NCBI GenBank assembly: GCA_907164885.2
Contig: OU015501.1
Coordinates: forward strand, 66,874,808-66,938,807
Direction: 5' to 3'
DNA from: Dolomedes plantarius
Lineage: Eukaryota > Arthropoda > Arachnida > Araneae > Dolomedidae
DNA length: 64,000 bases
The notes beneath the pieces were generated by a model, which was not told the DNA's origin, ran no database searches, and saw only the letters and a program-made list of their open reading frames with translations. Below, piece by piece: positions 45,658-59,464 of the stretch (the first letter of the stretch is position 1; every line of letters starts with the position of its first letter). The position numbers and the translations under genes are program-made.

Positions 45658-46338
45658 TATTTTGAAAATAAAACCTAATAGCCAGGAGTTAGACAAAAAT
45701 TAACAGCAAGCTTTTAGAGCATTTCAAAATTTCTTGATGTTTCTCTTTTGGTTTTTAATTTAATACATTTTGAGGTGAATTTTCATATATACGTTTCTAC
45801 TTTTTGTGTTTTAGGTTTAATTGAATTCTGGACATGTTTCTTTGTTCTACTCTTGGAATTTTTCTGTTTCTTTTTTTTTTTTTGTCTGTTTAAATTCTTG
45901 CTCAATTTTTGTCTTTTAAAGAGATGGAATCATGTTTCAGGAATAGGGTGACCTTTAGGCTAATTTGTTAGAGACTTATTATTTCTTATTGCATTAGTAT
46001 TTTAGGTTCAACTTTTCGATTCGATTTTCGGTTCAGGCAGATGATCTTAAAGCCTTGTTTAATAGGCACATCACTAATGCCGAAATAAAGAAATTTTAAG
46101 AGATAGTTAATTAAAACTTCATTAGATATAATACAAAGATAATAATAAAAAAATTTTCTTCCAGATATATGCACTGAAGTTTACATAGTATAGAAGAAAT
46201 AAGGAGCCCTTTATTTCATCATATATGTTTCAGTTTCAATTATTTTAGTTTAATTATTTCCCGTAGAATGTGCATTTATTGTACGATTTATCCTACCTCC
46301 TCATTTGTAATGGTAGTTAAAATACCTCATAAAAATAT

Positions 46339-46864
46339 AAGTTGTAGAGAAAATAGCTCACTTCTACCCAGATTTGGGTGTATATAATTTGAAGTGGCAC
46401 TCTAAATGAATTTCATACAAACACAGATTATACATGAAACAATGTTTATTGAATTCAGTGCACATATAGAATTTGCTTTTACAGCAATAAGCATACGTAC
46501 TACTTGTACGGAATATATATATTAACATTCAATAGAAATACACATTTTAATACTCACAAACCAGCAGAGAGTCAAACCAGCAGTACTGCCACGTAAACTT
46601 AGGGCCTGCTAAGCACTAGCGCAGGATAGTACTGGAGCTACTTACCCCGTAGCTCCCTCTCGCTTATCTATCAACCTTAACAACCTTTTTCAACCCTAAC
46701 AACCTTTTTTTATTAATGACGCTGCATGGTATTTATACTAAGCGCGTATGCCGAAATTAGCATATCTCAAGCAATTTCTTTAATTCATTCACTCAAAAGT
46801 TCGATTCTTGTGAATCGAATCTTAGATCTTTGATCGAATTTGATCTTTGTATACCTTACAAAGT
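46339..46864 (-). mobile_element. Solo LTR of the gag-only family
   Basis: The LTR (46343-46860) matches those at 22429 and 25581 in sequence and orientation, from TGTAGAG (TATAGAG in the full element) to GTATACCTTACA. A 4-bp duplication, AAGT, flanks it (46339-46342, 46861-46864), as in the full element. It is 518 bp rather than 440 bp because of extra segments. One near 46626-46695 contains the hairpin GGAGCTAC/GTAGCTCC and a repeated CAACC-TAACAACC unit; another is near 46823-46850. No internal region remains, so it is a solo LTR, older than the full copy. Confidence 0.9.
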
Positions 46865-47669
46865 TCATTTTTTTAACTTAAACCATCAGTTCATGTTTTA
46901 ATAATTTTTGTGTTTTGTTAAATGAGTTATATATTGCAATTTATGTAACATAATCTTTGGTAGTTTCAATTTTCGGTACTAACAGCTATGATATAAAGTA
47001 CAGTCTACTTTTTATAACGTTTAAAAAGACGTACCTAAAAAGTAAAAATAATATACATAAAAAATAAATAAAAATAATATACATATATAAAAAGTAAAAA
47101 TAATATGTTTTGATATAAATCATAAAGTATATAAAAGAATTAATTTTATAAAATAGACTGAATAATGGTTTTGCTGCACCATGAACATCATGTTTTATCA
47201 TCCTCAAATAAATTCATTTAGTTTTATGGTGAGGGTATTATTCGTGGCTGCATTAAACAGCTTTTGAAAACTTAAAGCTCGTGAACTTGGGCATTATCAA
47301 TTTTCCTTCAATGAATGCTCCAGTCTAATAGGCCTCTCCAATTCCTAAAGCTTTGATCACTTTTATGTGATTGTATGTACTGTTATCAAATGAAATAACT
47401 GCATCTTGAATTTCTAATTTTAAAGTATTCAAGGTAAAAAAAGTATAGAGTAAGCATTCCCATACGCATTGATTGAAACTCCAATTTGAGTTTTAAGTTA
47501 AACCGTTGTTACATTTTACTAGAGGTTTTCTTTCAGTTAGTTATTGAAACATAATTTTAACTGATATAAATATAGTCCTAAGTAAGGATATTTTATAAAT
47601 GCACTTTTCTCCGCTCGAAATGACCATATTTTATAGGCAAAGGGTTTTCCAAATTTAATTTCTACCACC

Positions 47670-47880
47670 CGTGTCGTGTAGGGATTAGAGCAGTTTGTTG
47701 CCACACTGTGGGCTTAAATTCAAATCTCGAACAAGACCTTGGACGTTCCTGAGCTGCACTCTCATAGAAAGCGATGTTCGTTCACCTGTACGGTGCATCC
47801 GTAGTAAAAGCGAATATAATCGTGGTGTAGACGGGGGAAATGTCCCCAAGACAAGTGCCTCTATAATCGAAAGAAAAATG
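47670..47880 (+). repeat. SINE copy related to 29551-31765
   Basis: TTCAAATCTCGAAC stands where the B box should be. The body has CCTTGGACGTTCCTGAGCTG and CACCTGTACGGTGCATCCGT, and the tail AAGACAAGTGCCTCTATAAT. The order matches the hAT-interrupted SINE. Confidence 0.55.
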
Positions 47881-47904
47881 TTAATTATGCAATTTGCGCC
47901 TTTA

Positions 47905-48223
47905 TATGAGGTGCATTCAAGTTCTAAGATCTCCTATTTTATTCCCTTTAAAACACATACACTAGGAAGCTGAAATACTGTTACATCTAAAGATAGTCTC
48001 TTGCTAACCGCAGGCATTTTCCCCAAAGTCAATGGCACGACTGCATGGCCGCAGTGGACGCTAATTTGGGTGAGGTTGAAACCACTGAACCAGGTGGTGC
48101 TGCCACTTATCTTTGATAACCACAAAGAACGCTTGAATCTTTTGGAAAAGTAAGCGAAGTTTTCACCAGCTCCCATTATAGAAAAAAAAAATAAGAGACC
48201 TTAGAACTTGGGTGCATCTCGTA
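47905..48223. mobile_element. mariner-type MITE
   Basis: A 315-bp segment (47907-48221) with inverted ends of about 28 bp. The left end is TGAGGTGCATTCAAGTTCTA and the right end, read inward, CGAGATGCACCCAAGTTCTA. TA lies on both outer sides. It has no transposase coding; the minus-strand frame inside (48176-47934) has no recognisable domain. Confidence 0.75.
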
Positions 48224-49981
48224 TATTTCAAACCAATGCAAAATATACATAATTTGGATTATCTTTATTTCTTCAATTCTTTTTAGAATATTTTAAAATT
48301 AAAATCATTTTATGTGCCCTTAAAAACTTGTCGAAAATTTTTAAGAAATGCTTTATAAGTCATATAACCATACTACATTTAAATTGCATTGATTTTCATT
48401 GATTAGGGCCAGACAGAATTGACTACAAGATGTTACATTATTAGTTATCGTTGGTCACCAGTATTTTTTAACTTCCCCTTTCAACTGCCACTTTCTAAAC
48501 ACCAAGCTTCACTAAATATTTACTCCTTGTCCAGGAATAGGAATACATGGAGAAGAACTGCTGCTCCATGTCCTGTTCCTTATACTCATATATTACCTTC
48601 AACTTTGATGACTATATGTACTATTTTTTTTATTTTTCATTATTTACAGTATTTTGTCATATATTTCCTAGATCTTTCCCTTTATGCTTATTTTACCTTT
48701 CATCATTTATTATCCTGCCTCTTCTGCTTTTTCTTTTTTTTCTTTTTTTTTTTTTTTGTATTTGGCCAAACGCATTTCTTTTCTTCTGATGTGAAGCAGC
48801 AACGCGCAACTATGTTCCATCCTTATTTGTACAGCGTGAGATTTGTTGCTGTGGTTCTGAATGCAAAAGTCTAATCGACTTTTGAAATTAAAAGTATGTT
48901 ATACAACTATTTATTGTATATCTTTGAAGAATTTTCTTCCCTACCATTATTTACTAAAGTTGGAAGTTTAATTTTCTATCATCTTGGTAAAAGCTAATTT
49001 TTTACGGGGTATTTCAACTAATAATAAAATATTTCAACTAACGGTCGTAAATGCACGACTACTAAATAAACAATTAAAAAAATACTCGACTACACCAGAT
49101 TTAACTTCATATTACAATTATCAACTAAATAATTTACCTATTGAAATTCAGCTTATAAACATGTATTCTTAACAAGTTTTATGTCCTTTCTTTCTCCCTC
49201 CAATCTGAAATAGTCGTGACGATGTTTAGCAATTCGAGCTTTCCAAACGTATAATATTTTCGTTGCTTCTGAACCAAGCTATGCTTCACGAATTTATCCA
49301 GCTTTTATGCTGTCCATCTGACTTGGTGTATCACCTTTATCAATTATCTGTCCCCAGAAATTGTCTTTAGCACGGGATCGACTAAAGAGTCGGCAAAATT
49401 TTCCGAAGAAATTCAACAAATAATGCTGTTTAGAAAACGAGCTTATGAAAGCTATGAAAAGTGGTTTTAAATCTAAAAATAATCTGGTACCTTAGAATGC
49501 TTATCTAAAGGACTCGTACTTTCAGAAGTTTGATAAGTAATTATATGACAGGCTGATAAAATATTCATCGATTTCATAATATTGTTTTTCTATGCTTCAA
49601 CAGAATAAATTTCAATATTCTTTCAGAAATGCTGAAGGACGAATCAATAGTATTTTTTAGCAGTTACTCTCTGTCTTTTATGTCCCTCAATCTATAACCT
49701 ATCAGATCTATCAAATGATGATGAATGGGCAGCTTTTAGGAGTATTTTGGCTGCTGTCAAGATGAGCATTGCCCGGAAGAAATTTGGCATCTAAAAGCTA
49801 CTCTTAGGGAAAAAGATAACAATATATCGTCACTACAAAGTCAATCTCGGTATATATAATTTTCAGTACCATCCTACGCATTTCTTAGCTATGAATTGAT
49901 CTACCTCAGAACATACACTAGGAAAAAGGCTATTAATGAAATAAAAGTTTTACCAAAGTTAACAACTTTCCTGAAACAAAC

Positions 49982-50372
<391 letters not shown>

Positions 50373-51184
50373 TGTGTATGTGTAGAGGTATATATACATC
50401 TGGCTCCAATCACAGTGATACCAGACTATTGGAATGAACGATTATGTGCGTATTATGTCAGTAGAGAGTTATGTCAGTATACAAAAATTCCACGTGATAA
50501 AAAATGACCATGAAGGAAGTAAAATAAATGAATGAAAACAAAGTATACCGAGGCGGACATTCTGTGACGTGAGCATCAATGAGAAAGGGGGAAATGAGTG
50601 AGAAAAAACGATTGGAAAAAAAACTTCCACGCGCTACGAGGTTCTCTCATTTGATAGTATGTTCTGACCTTTTGGTATCACTATGGAATTCCAATCCTAG
50701 TTGTGGCACGTGGTCGTTACAAAAAAATTCTAAAAATATTAACTTTATTTAAGACAGTGAAATGAAACTTCAAAATGATGAAAAATTTGTTTAGTTCTTG
50801 ATAAATAAGAAAAAATCCTTTTATAAAAGAACTATAAAGTTTTTTTTTAAGTTTGACAAATATATTTTGATTTAATAAACTATTTCGTGCCTCGGAAAAT
50901 AAACACACTGCGTCAAATCAGGTTTTTATCCTGCAAGATTTTTGTCGTATATGATTGGCGTACAATATTTCTCAAGAATCATATAAATGGTCATTTCTAC
51001 TGCCTGTTTGTCATTGTCTGGGAAAATATATGTTTCCAACGTGTTTAATTGATACAATATCTTTTGGGGAACTACAAGACTTTTACAGAAAGTTACAGAT
51101 ATTTTCTCGGTTTTCAAGGTAATGCCATGCAGTGTAGAGTTAGTGCAAAATAGTGACAAATCTGTTAGTTTCCCAGCAATAATT

Positions 51185-52310
51185 CTTTCCTGGAGAAAGA
51201 AATACTTTTACAGGTAATAGTGGTTCCAAATACGGAGAGTATTTTTTTTCTTTAACATGAGAGTGAAAAATTGTTAAATATTGTATTTTTTTACTTTTTA
51301 CCTTAATATATGTAGGATAATTTCCTTTTCTGCCATTTGAATCATTTTTGTATTGTTTGTTTATATGTTGTCTTGTTCTTCTTCGTTACTAGAATTTTAC
51401 TGGAAAGACGTTTGCTTCCTAGTAATATATCTCTTATGAAGGAAGAAATGCTTTTACAGGCATTTTTGGTTAGGCTCTTTCTATTTGTGTAGTTTTAACT
51501 ATTAACTAACTAGTATATTTCAACTGTATATTTTTAACTATTTTTAACTTCCTTATTTTTAACACTTTACCTTAAAATGCACATGAGAATTTTCTTTTCT
51601 CGAAATTCAATCGTTTTCGCTCTGCTTGTTTACATGTGGTGCTGTCTTTCTTTATGTAGAATTTCGCTGAAAAGACGTTTGCTTCCTGGTAATAAATCTG
51701 TTATGAAGGAAGAAATACTTTTACAAGCATTTTTGGTTATGTGAGCGTTCGCCTATCTACTTGTAACTTTAACTATTAACTAACAAAAATATTTTAACTA
51801 CATATTTTGAACTATTTTTAACTTGCGTTTTTTTTTTTCATTTTACCTTAAAATACGCATGGTAATTTCCTCTTCTGGGGCTTCAATCATTTTTGCTGTT
51901 CTTGTTCACACGTGGTGTTGTTCTTGATTACGTGGTATTTTACTAGAAAGGCATTTGCTTCTTAGTAATAAATTTGTTATGAAAGAAGAAATGCTCTTAC
52001 AAGCATTTTTGGTTAGCCAAGTGTTATCTTTTCTATTTTATAGTTTTAACTATAAACTAACTAACTTTTACATTTTAACTGTCTATTATTTTTTTCGTAT
52101 TTATAACTTTTCACCTTAAAATACTTATGATAATTTCCTCTTCTGGTATTTCAATCATTTTCTCTGTGCTTGTTTATATGTGGTGCTGTCCATCTTAACG
52201 TGGACTTTTGCAGGAAAGATGTTTGTTCGCTTTCTAGTAATAAATCTGTTATGAAGAAAGAAATGCTTTTACAGGCATATTTGATTAAGCATGTGTTGCC
52301 CTTCCTGCTT
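51185..52310. repeat. ~270-bp tandem repeats (4-5 units)
   Basis: The landmark GAAGAAATGCTTTTACAGGC recurs, with variants, at 51195, 51441, 51708, 51984 and 52256, at spacings of 246, 267, 276 and 272. Each unit carries the same order: TTACCTTAAAAT-C-CATG, TTTCCTCTTCTGG, TCAATCATTTT, GTTTA-A-GTGGTGCTGT, GAAAGACGTTTGCTTCCTAG, TAATAAATCTGTTATGAAGG and then the landmark. Units are about 75-85% alike by eye. There is no coding. The block ends about 670 bp before the sNPF start codon. Confidence 0.85.
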
Positions 52311-52980
52311 ATATATTTTTCAGTAAAAGGAAAAATGAAAATTATATAAGTAATTTTGTGAAATGAATCGTCATAACTTTTCTTTACTACATAAGTTAAT
52401 AAGTAAGAAAAGAGGAACTTTTATAAAATGTAATAATTTCGTACAAGTGGTAGATTTTATGAAAAAAGATTGAAATTCATGAATGAAAATAAAATTATAT
52501 ATACGTAAAAAAAATAACTTAGCTTGTCAACAAATACATGATTTTGCACATTTATTTATGATTATTTAATGCGATAAAACAGCAATCTTTCTAAATATCT
52601 ATTAAAATATATGCATAAAAATTAAAACAGTATAAGAGTGAGATGTATAGAAATGAATCCCTTTCTTTCAATAACAGTTTATTGGTGCTTTAGAAAGTAA
52701 ACATTTGTCACCCTTAGAAAAAATATTTAATAAATAAACCATTCATATTGCCACAGAGTTAATACATAAAACTAAAAACAGAGCTAATAAGTTGCAGAGA
52801 ATAAATTATTAGAGTAAATAAATAGCTAGTTTTTCTTATGCAATATAAGAATTTCCATTATTTTTTATCTGGTTGAATCTAATATCGTAAACTATGTAAT
52901 AATATTCATTATTTTGAAAAAGATAAAAATTAGTACATAATTCGTACATATTGACGTTTTATTTTTTGTATGTTTTCAGG

Positions 52981-53086
52981 ATGCCAGTGTGCAAGACATT
53001 TATCATTTCTTTAAGCTTGATTCTCCTTGGAGCCGTCCTTACAACTTCAAACCCTCTTGCTGATATAGACTGCAAATCTATGCTGA
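52981..53086 (+). CDS. sNPF: sNPF precursor, exon with start codon
   Basis: The acceptor TTTTCAG ends at 52979 and the ATG follows one base later. The 35 complete codons read MPVCKTFIISLSLILLGAVL followed by TTSNPLADIDCKSML, a classic signal peptide: a Lys at position 5, a hydrophobic core from about 7 to 20, and probable cleavage near residues 22-27. This would send the precursor to the secretory pathway of neurons or endocrine cells. The exon ends after the first base of codon 36 (phase 1) at GTAAGT, a consensus donor. The assignment rests on joining to the exon at 57368, which keeps the frame open and carries the peptide. The frame is too short to stand out alone. Confidence 0.85.
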
Positions 53087-55106
53087 GTAAGTTTATGTCT
53101 GAGGCTTTACCAAAATTAAAAATTTAAGTAACATAAAAAATATCCTTGATTTAAAAATTGATAATTTTACTAGACATAATGAAAATCATTATTAATTAAA
53201 CTGATAATGTAATGTTTCTATAGCAGACAGTTAGAAGGCACTAAATAAAAAAAACAACCTCATTCTCCTGGTACATGAAAAACATTAAATACCTACAATT
53301 CTATAAATCAAAAATAATAACAATAAAAATGTGTGTGATCAATGACTTGTTGAAAACTTACAAACACATTTTAGAGGAATTCCCATCTTTGTTAAGACTT
53401 TCATATTTTTTTCCAAATGTATTGACAAATATTAGGTATGACATGATAATATAACGTCTTTTTCCCAAATGCTTAAAAAATGCCCAATAAATAAATATCC
53501 TGATAACTTTGATGCATGCAAAAGATACTAAATACAAGTTAATAATCGCTTGTTGTGTAAAGTGCATGTTTATTCGTTTAATTTCAGGAAGGCTAATAAA
53601 GGAAGTTTATAATATGTTATATTATAAGTTATATTTTAGTTCACCTAGACGTAAAACAATATTCCCGAGGTTGTTCTTTCTTTGAACGGATTTAATTATG
53701 ACAAAGGGTAGGCGAGTAATAGCTGTCTAACATATTGCAACATTTTCAATTTTTTTCACCCTAAAACTGTCTGAAGAAACATGACCTGAAAAATATAGGC
53801 TGTTCCTATAATCGTAGTTTCGTTTTAGTATTATAAGCAGAATTCATATTAGAACTCATACATGATCATCAGATTGATGCATTTAATTCTAGTTTTAAAA
53901 CAGTTTAGATTCACTTTCAATCAAATTTTAAACTAGTTTATTAATTCTTGACCCTCCTCGATGGTGCACACTGTCAAAATCGTATTGATTTGATCTTAAA
54001 AAATATTTAATTGGGAAATTTTTCCATTTTATAATTACACAGTTTTCTTAACTTTCGACCAAAAACACTATGCTTTCTTCCGTGGACTAGTTCATTCTTG
54101 TTAAGTGGTCGAAACATTTATATTAAAAGCATTTGTTCAGTATAACTCTCCTCAAGAATATTTCAAAGGGGAACTCTATCATGTATATTCTGAGAAACTT
54201 TATAGGAAATCAAACATTTGTGGAGAGGTTTGCAACAGCTATAGAGTGCAAGAAATACAGCCTTCTCCTGCAATTAAACTGAGAGCTTTATAAACTTATC
54301 TATAGAATAAATAAACTGCATGAATTTACTCTTTTCCTCTTGATCAGAATTTTATCTAAAATATAAAATATAATGCAGAAAAAAAGCTCTTATAAAAAAA
54401 CAATTTTAAAAAATAAATTTGAAAGACTCCCAAAATTCGGAAAGAAGGGAACTGACAGATATCACTTTGTCTTCATATTATTTGCTTTTCTCCAAAGTAG
54501 ATCCAAAGAACATAAATACGATTTCCCTTTCTTGATACTCCATTCAACACAAAGTTACATTTAGGCCAGAAACAGACGAATTTCTCTCCTACCAAGGTTC
54601 TCTTTCAACTCATCCATCTTAGAATAGAAGGGAATTTATCTTGCATCCATCATGGCAAGGTTTATTTTCTTTTCCTTCACGCATTTTACTCCAACATATT
54701 CCTTAGAGAGCATATAGGTTCCCCCGTAGTACAGGATTTGCCCATTCTTGGGGTTTGAAAATTATGCATAAAACTTTGAGGCTTTATTTTTTTCAAAATT
54801 AATTTTATTTTAAGTTCAGATGTAAGAAAAATTTTAAATCTTATTACTAATTGGTCAGAAGTATCTGAAAAACGAGAAATTAGGAGGTAAGAAGGAGTCT
54901 ACTGCTTACTACTTTGAATTCATGTTAGAAAAGACAAGTTTTAATTACTATCCAAAAACTATATGTAAATTATTATTTTTTGTATGGTGGAGAGCAGGAG
55001 GGAGTTATAATTCTATGTTAAAGATTAGTCAGGATTGAAAATAACCTACATATCTGCCTTTTAGGCTTTTAAACTCGTTATTATCTAGATACTGTTAAAA
55101 TTCTTT

Positions 55107-55316
<210 letters not shown>

Positions 55317-56589
55317 TAATGATAAGAATTATCACAATTAGTTACAAAATAGAGTAGAAAATAGCCATTTCAGGGGGTTAAATAAGAAGTTTTCGTTAGT
55401 GGTACATTTTTACCAACTTTTTAATTAGAATTGCATTTTTAATCATATATAAAGCATCTTTATGCATTTTTATTGCAAAAAAATTTAACCACTCAGTATT
55501 CATATTCACTTTGGCTTCTTCAATACATACGTTCATTTTAATAAAAGTTTAATAATATTGAAAGAATTTTTTGTCCTAAATTACTTCACAGCTAAAATCT
55601 ATCATGCAAAGCTTATATTTAATCAGAATGGTACATTTTTTGTAAAACATTCATTCTACCAAACAAAATAATAATAATTTCCAATAAAGCTGATCAGAAT
55701 ATTATTTTATAAAAAATAAATTAAAACTATGTGGTTGACACTTAGGCTTAGGCTAAGAGTTTTTATTGCAATACTAAAATATCATCCTGTTCAGGGGAAA
55801 GAAATGCATTAGGATTTTATAAATATTTTTGTTCGACTATTTCTTTACTCTTCACAAGTTCTGAGAAAATTTTCCTGAAATAAATTGACATTTATCTCAT
55901 CTACTTTACAATCAGTTACCTTTTTACTCTAAGATAATTAGCCACATTTAGATGTCATTTTTTTAAAACCCAAAATAACATCAACTTTAACATTTTTAAT
56001 GTTACTTCTTTGAAAAATCTCAAACAGTTTTAATCTGTAAGATATCACTAACGCAAATGCGTGGCAATTTCCTGCATTGAATAAAATAAAAACATATCCT
56101 TGGTCACAAAGGATGGAACAGAGGAGTACTGAAGACTCCATATCTGGGAATTAAAGTGATTGAAATAACTTTCCCCTTTTTAACATTTCCAAAACTATTT
56201 ACATTATCCTAGATACAGCTGCCTAAAGTAAAATAAATAGCTAAAAATGGTGGTAAAATTTTTGAACAAAACAGACTCTTACGCCACTGGATGGAATAAA
56301 AAGAGTACATATTTAATGAAATCTTTTTATCATAGAAAAATTACTTCTTAGTATGCAATTTAAAAATTTTAAATAAATAGTAAAGCTTGTCTTAAAATTC
56401 CTCATCCTTGTTCTTTAAGTTATTATATCTGAATACTGTAGGACATCTGAACTATTTGCAAGACAGATTGTCTAAAGATCAACTGTCATGTAAAATAAAC
56501 ATGAATTTTTTCATTTAAATTCCCCTAGAGACTTTTTTAAAAAGAGAGTGAGAGAGAGAGTGATTTCAGAAAATTTCGAAGTTTAATCA

Positions 56590-56625
56590 TCATCATGATT
56601 TTATTACTTTATAAAATCATGATGA
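56590..56625. repeat. Perfect hairpin, 15-bp arms
   Basis: TCATCATGATTTTAT and its exact reverse complement are separated by TACTTT. It lies in intron 2. Confidence 0.8.
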
Positions 56626-56727
56626 GTTTAGTTTTAACTTCAAGAATTCGCGCTTACAATTCAGAGTTATCCTTTCATCACAAGTGTGGGGAATGGAATA
56701 AAAAAATGAGAGTTCTTCAGACAGCCA

Positions 56728-56812
56728 GAATAGTCCGTTTTGGAGAATACTAGCCTGGAATTCTGGAGACTTGTGTTCGATTCACGGTTCTATGAGGTAG
56801 TCTTTACAATAA
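56728..56812 (+). repeat. tRNA-like SINE fragment
   Basis: GAATACTAGCCTGGAATTCT followed by CTTGTGTTCGATTCACGG gives a plausible A- and B-box pair. There is no cloverleaf. Confidence 0.35.
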
Positions 56813-57007
56813 AAATGGCCAATGTGAGGAAAGATTATGGAAAGTTAGCTAAACATGTGACAAAATTTCATTATGGAAAGTACCATCAAATAGAAATAAC
56901 AGTGAATTCTTAAAAAACTGATTAACATCCTGTGTCGTTAACCTTAAAAAGAAAATAGAAATGTGTTTATGATTCCATTCCAAATATATCAATTACCACA
57001 GTTCATT

Positions 57008-57085
57008 TGCTGTGACACCGGCCTTGAGGACTGAAGAGACCGGTTCGACCGGTCTCTCCAGTCCTTTCGGTGGCAACAACAGTAA
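57008..57085 (+). repeat. B-box repeat with near-perfect hairpin
   Basis: GGACTGAAGAGACCGGT (57028-57044), loop TCG, then a 17-base arm ending at 57064 that pairs at 16 of 17 positions. The loop region reads CCGGTTCGACCGG, a B-box core. It resembles the fragment at 44575. Confidence 0.6.
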
Positions 57086-57367
57086 AATGCTTCTCAGTTT
57101 TAACCCTATAAGTGTTAGAAACGTATTTTTCCGTCACGTACTTTCAGCTTGACTAGTCTTTGTAAAAGAAAATTCCCTCCTTAATTTGGCGTTCAAAATT
57201 GTTTCAGATGGTACAGTTTGGACGGGGAATGTTTCGCCAGAAGCGCTTTTCTCTAGCTAAAGGGAAGGAACAGAAAAATATTTCAAACGACTAGAGGGTT
57301 AAGCAATATTTAACAGCTACTTGGTACATTATATTTTCAATCAATGTAATTGTTCCTTTCTTTTCAG

Positions 57368-57549
57368 TAAAGCTTCGTGAGCTCTACCAGTATCTTCTGG
57401 CTACCGGAGAACTGCGCGCATTTCATGAACTTGTGAGGAAAGATGGACGCATTCCTTCTCTTCGTTTACGATTTGGAAAACGCTCGGAGCCGGACTGGAG
57501 AGAAGCTCTTGCTCCATCTAACATTATGAAAGACAACTATGTTGACTGA
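57368..57549 (+). CDS. sNPF: sNPF precursor, peptide-coding exon
   Basis: The exon completes codon 36 (Ile) and adds 59 codons to a TGA at 57547-57549, giving a 95-residue precursor. A helical-looking stretch, KLRELYQYLLATGELRAFHE, is followed by LVRK and then DGRIPSLRLRF-GKR. Gly before Lys-Arg is the amidation and cleavage signal, so the predicted product is DGRIPSLRLRF-amide (residues 61-71) or a form trimmed after the internal Arg. The xPSLRLRF-amide ending defines arthropod short neuropeptide F, a ligand of an NPY-like G-protein-coupled receptor linked to feeding and growth. After KR comes SEPDW, like the SDP that follows the peptide in insect precursors. There is one predicted peptide, whereas Drosophila has several. 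RFamides of other families lack the PSLRLRF core. I am confident of the identity. Confidence 0.93.
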
Positions 57550-57925
57550 AAAATTACTCTGTGCATTCTGAACTAAATTTTCACTAAATCATGTAAGTTA
57601 AAAGGAGTCTATCAATATGTGTATGTATATGTTCTTCAAAAACTATTTACTATACGTCGTTAGAAAATATATAAATATTCTGATTAAAAAACCTCTCTAT
57701 ACTATATTATTGGAAGACAATAGGCCCTGTTTTACTGACATGTAAAGCATGATTCATATAAATGTTCTTATACTTAACCTTTAAATGTTGATTTTTATAG
57801 TAGACTTTTGGTTCACAATTTAGCATAATTTTTCAGCACAGCTTTATTACAGATTAACCCTTTAAGTAGATCTTGGAATACATTTAAAAACAACCAATAA
57901 ACCTTATGCATCGGAAAAAATAAAA
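57550..57925 (+). terminator. sNPF 3' UTR and polyadenylation signal
   Basis: AATAAA at 57896-57901, about 350 bases after the stop, with a second near 57919, are the first clear polyadenylation signals. A GTAAGT at 57593-57598 could be a donor for a 3' UTR intron, in which case the end lies further right. Confidence 0.5.
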
Positions 57926-58759
<834 letters not shown>

Positions 58760-59460
58760 CATTATATACATGAATATTCACGTATATATATACTAACAAT
58801 TCACACATTCAGTGATAAGATCTTTTTATACAGATCATATAAGTCTATTCTGAGAACATTCTTCTATGCTGTTATTAAATAGATGCTGACTATTTAATCA
58901 AATCCACTTGTTTAAACAATCGTTTTTTTTTACAGTCAATACCCAAAAGTTAAATGTAGCTGTGTTTGTGAATCAGGAGTAAAAAATATGTTTTTAATCT
59001 GTTGATTTTGTTCTTTTATGTTAAAAGTACAAACATAAAAGTAAGATCAAACTGAAAAAGATATCAACCAGTGTCTATTGTATCTATTGTATAAGTTATG
59101 AGACACAAATTAAGTTTTTCTTTTATTGATTTCTCAGCTCAATATCCCTTAATTGTTTTGTAAACTAGCAAAGGAAAACTAAGCCACCTTACTAAAATAT
59201 CACAATTCATCTAAACATAGTGAATGTTTGTATAAATTATAATGATTTAATGTAACTATTCATAAATAAAGTGGTTGTGATTGCATTTGTCAGATAATTT
59301 TCTTCTATTTAAATAATAAAACTCAACTGAAAATTGAGTAAAGGTAATTTATATGCATTAAAGCAAATTTTTTATTTGCGCAAAATTTATTATTAAATAT
59401 ATTAATAGCAAATTACATAAACTAACAACAGATTGACTTAGATTGAGTTTGTTAGTATGC
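58760..59460. other. No recognisable gene
   Basis: AT-rich sequence, nothing supported. Confidence 0.5.
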
Positions 59461-59464
59461 ATGC

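Noticed and set aside
47934..48176. 80-codon minus-strand frame
   Set aside because: It is inside a 315-bp MITE and has no transposase motif.
48419..48874. 151-codon frame with hydrophobic and poly-Phe tract
   Set aside because: The Phe run comes from a T-rich stretch. There is no domain, splice signal or homology that I can recognise.
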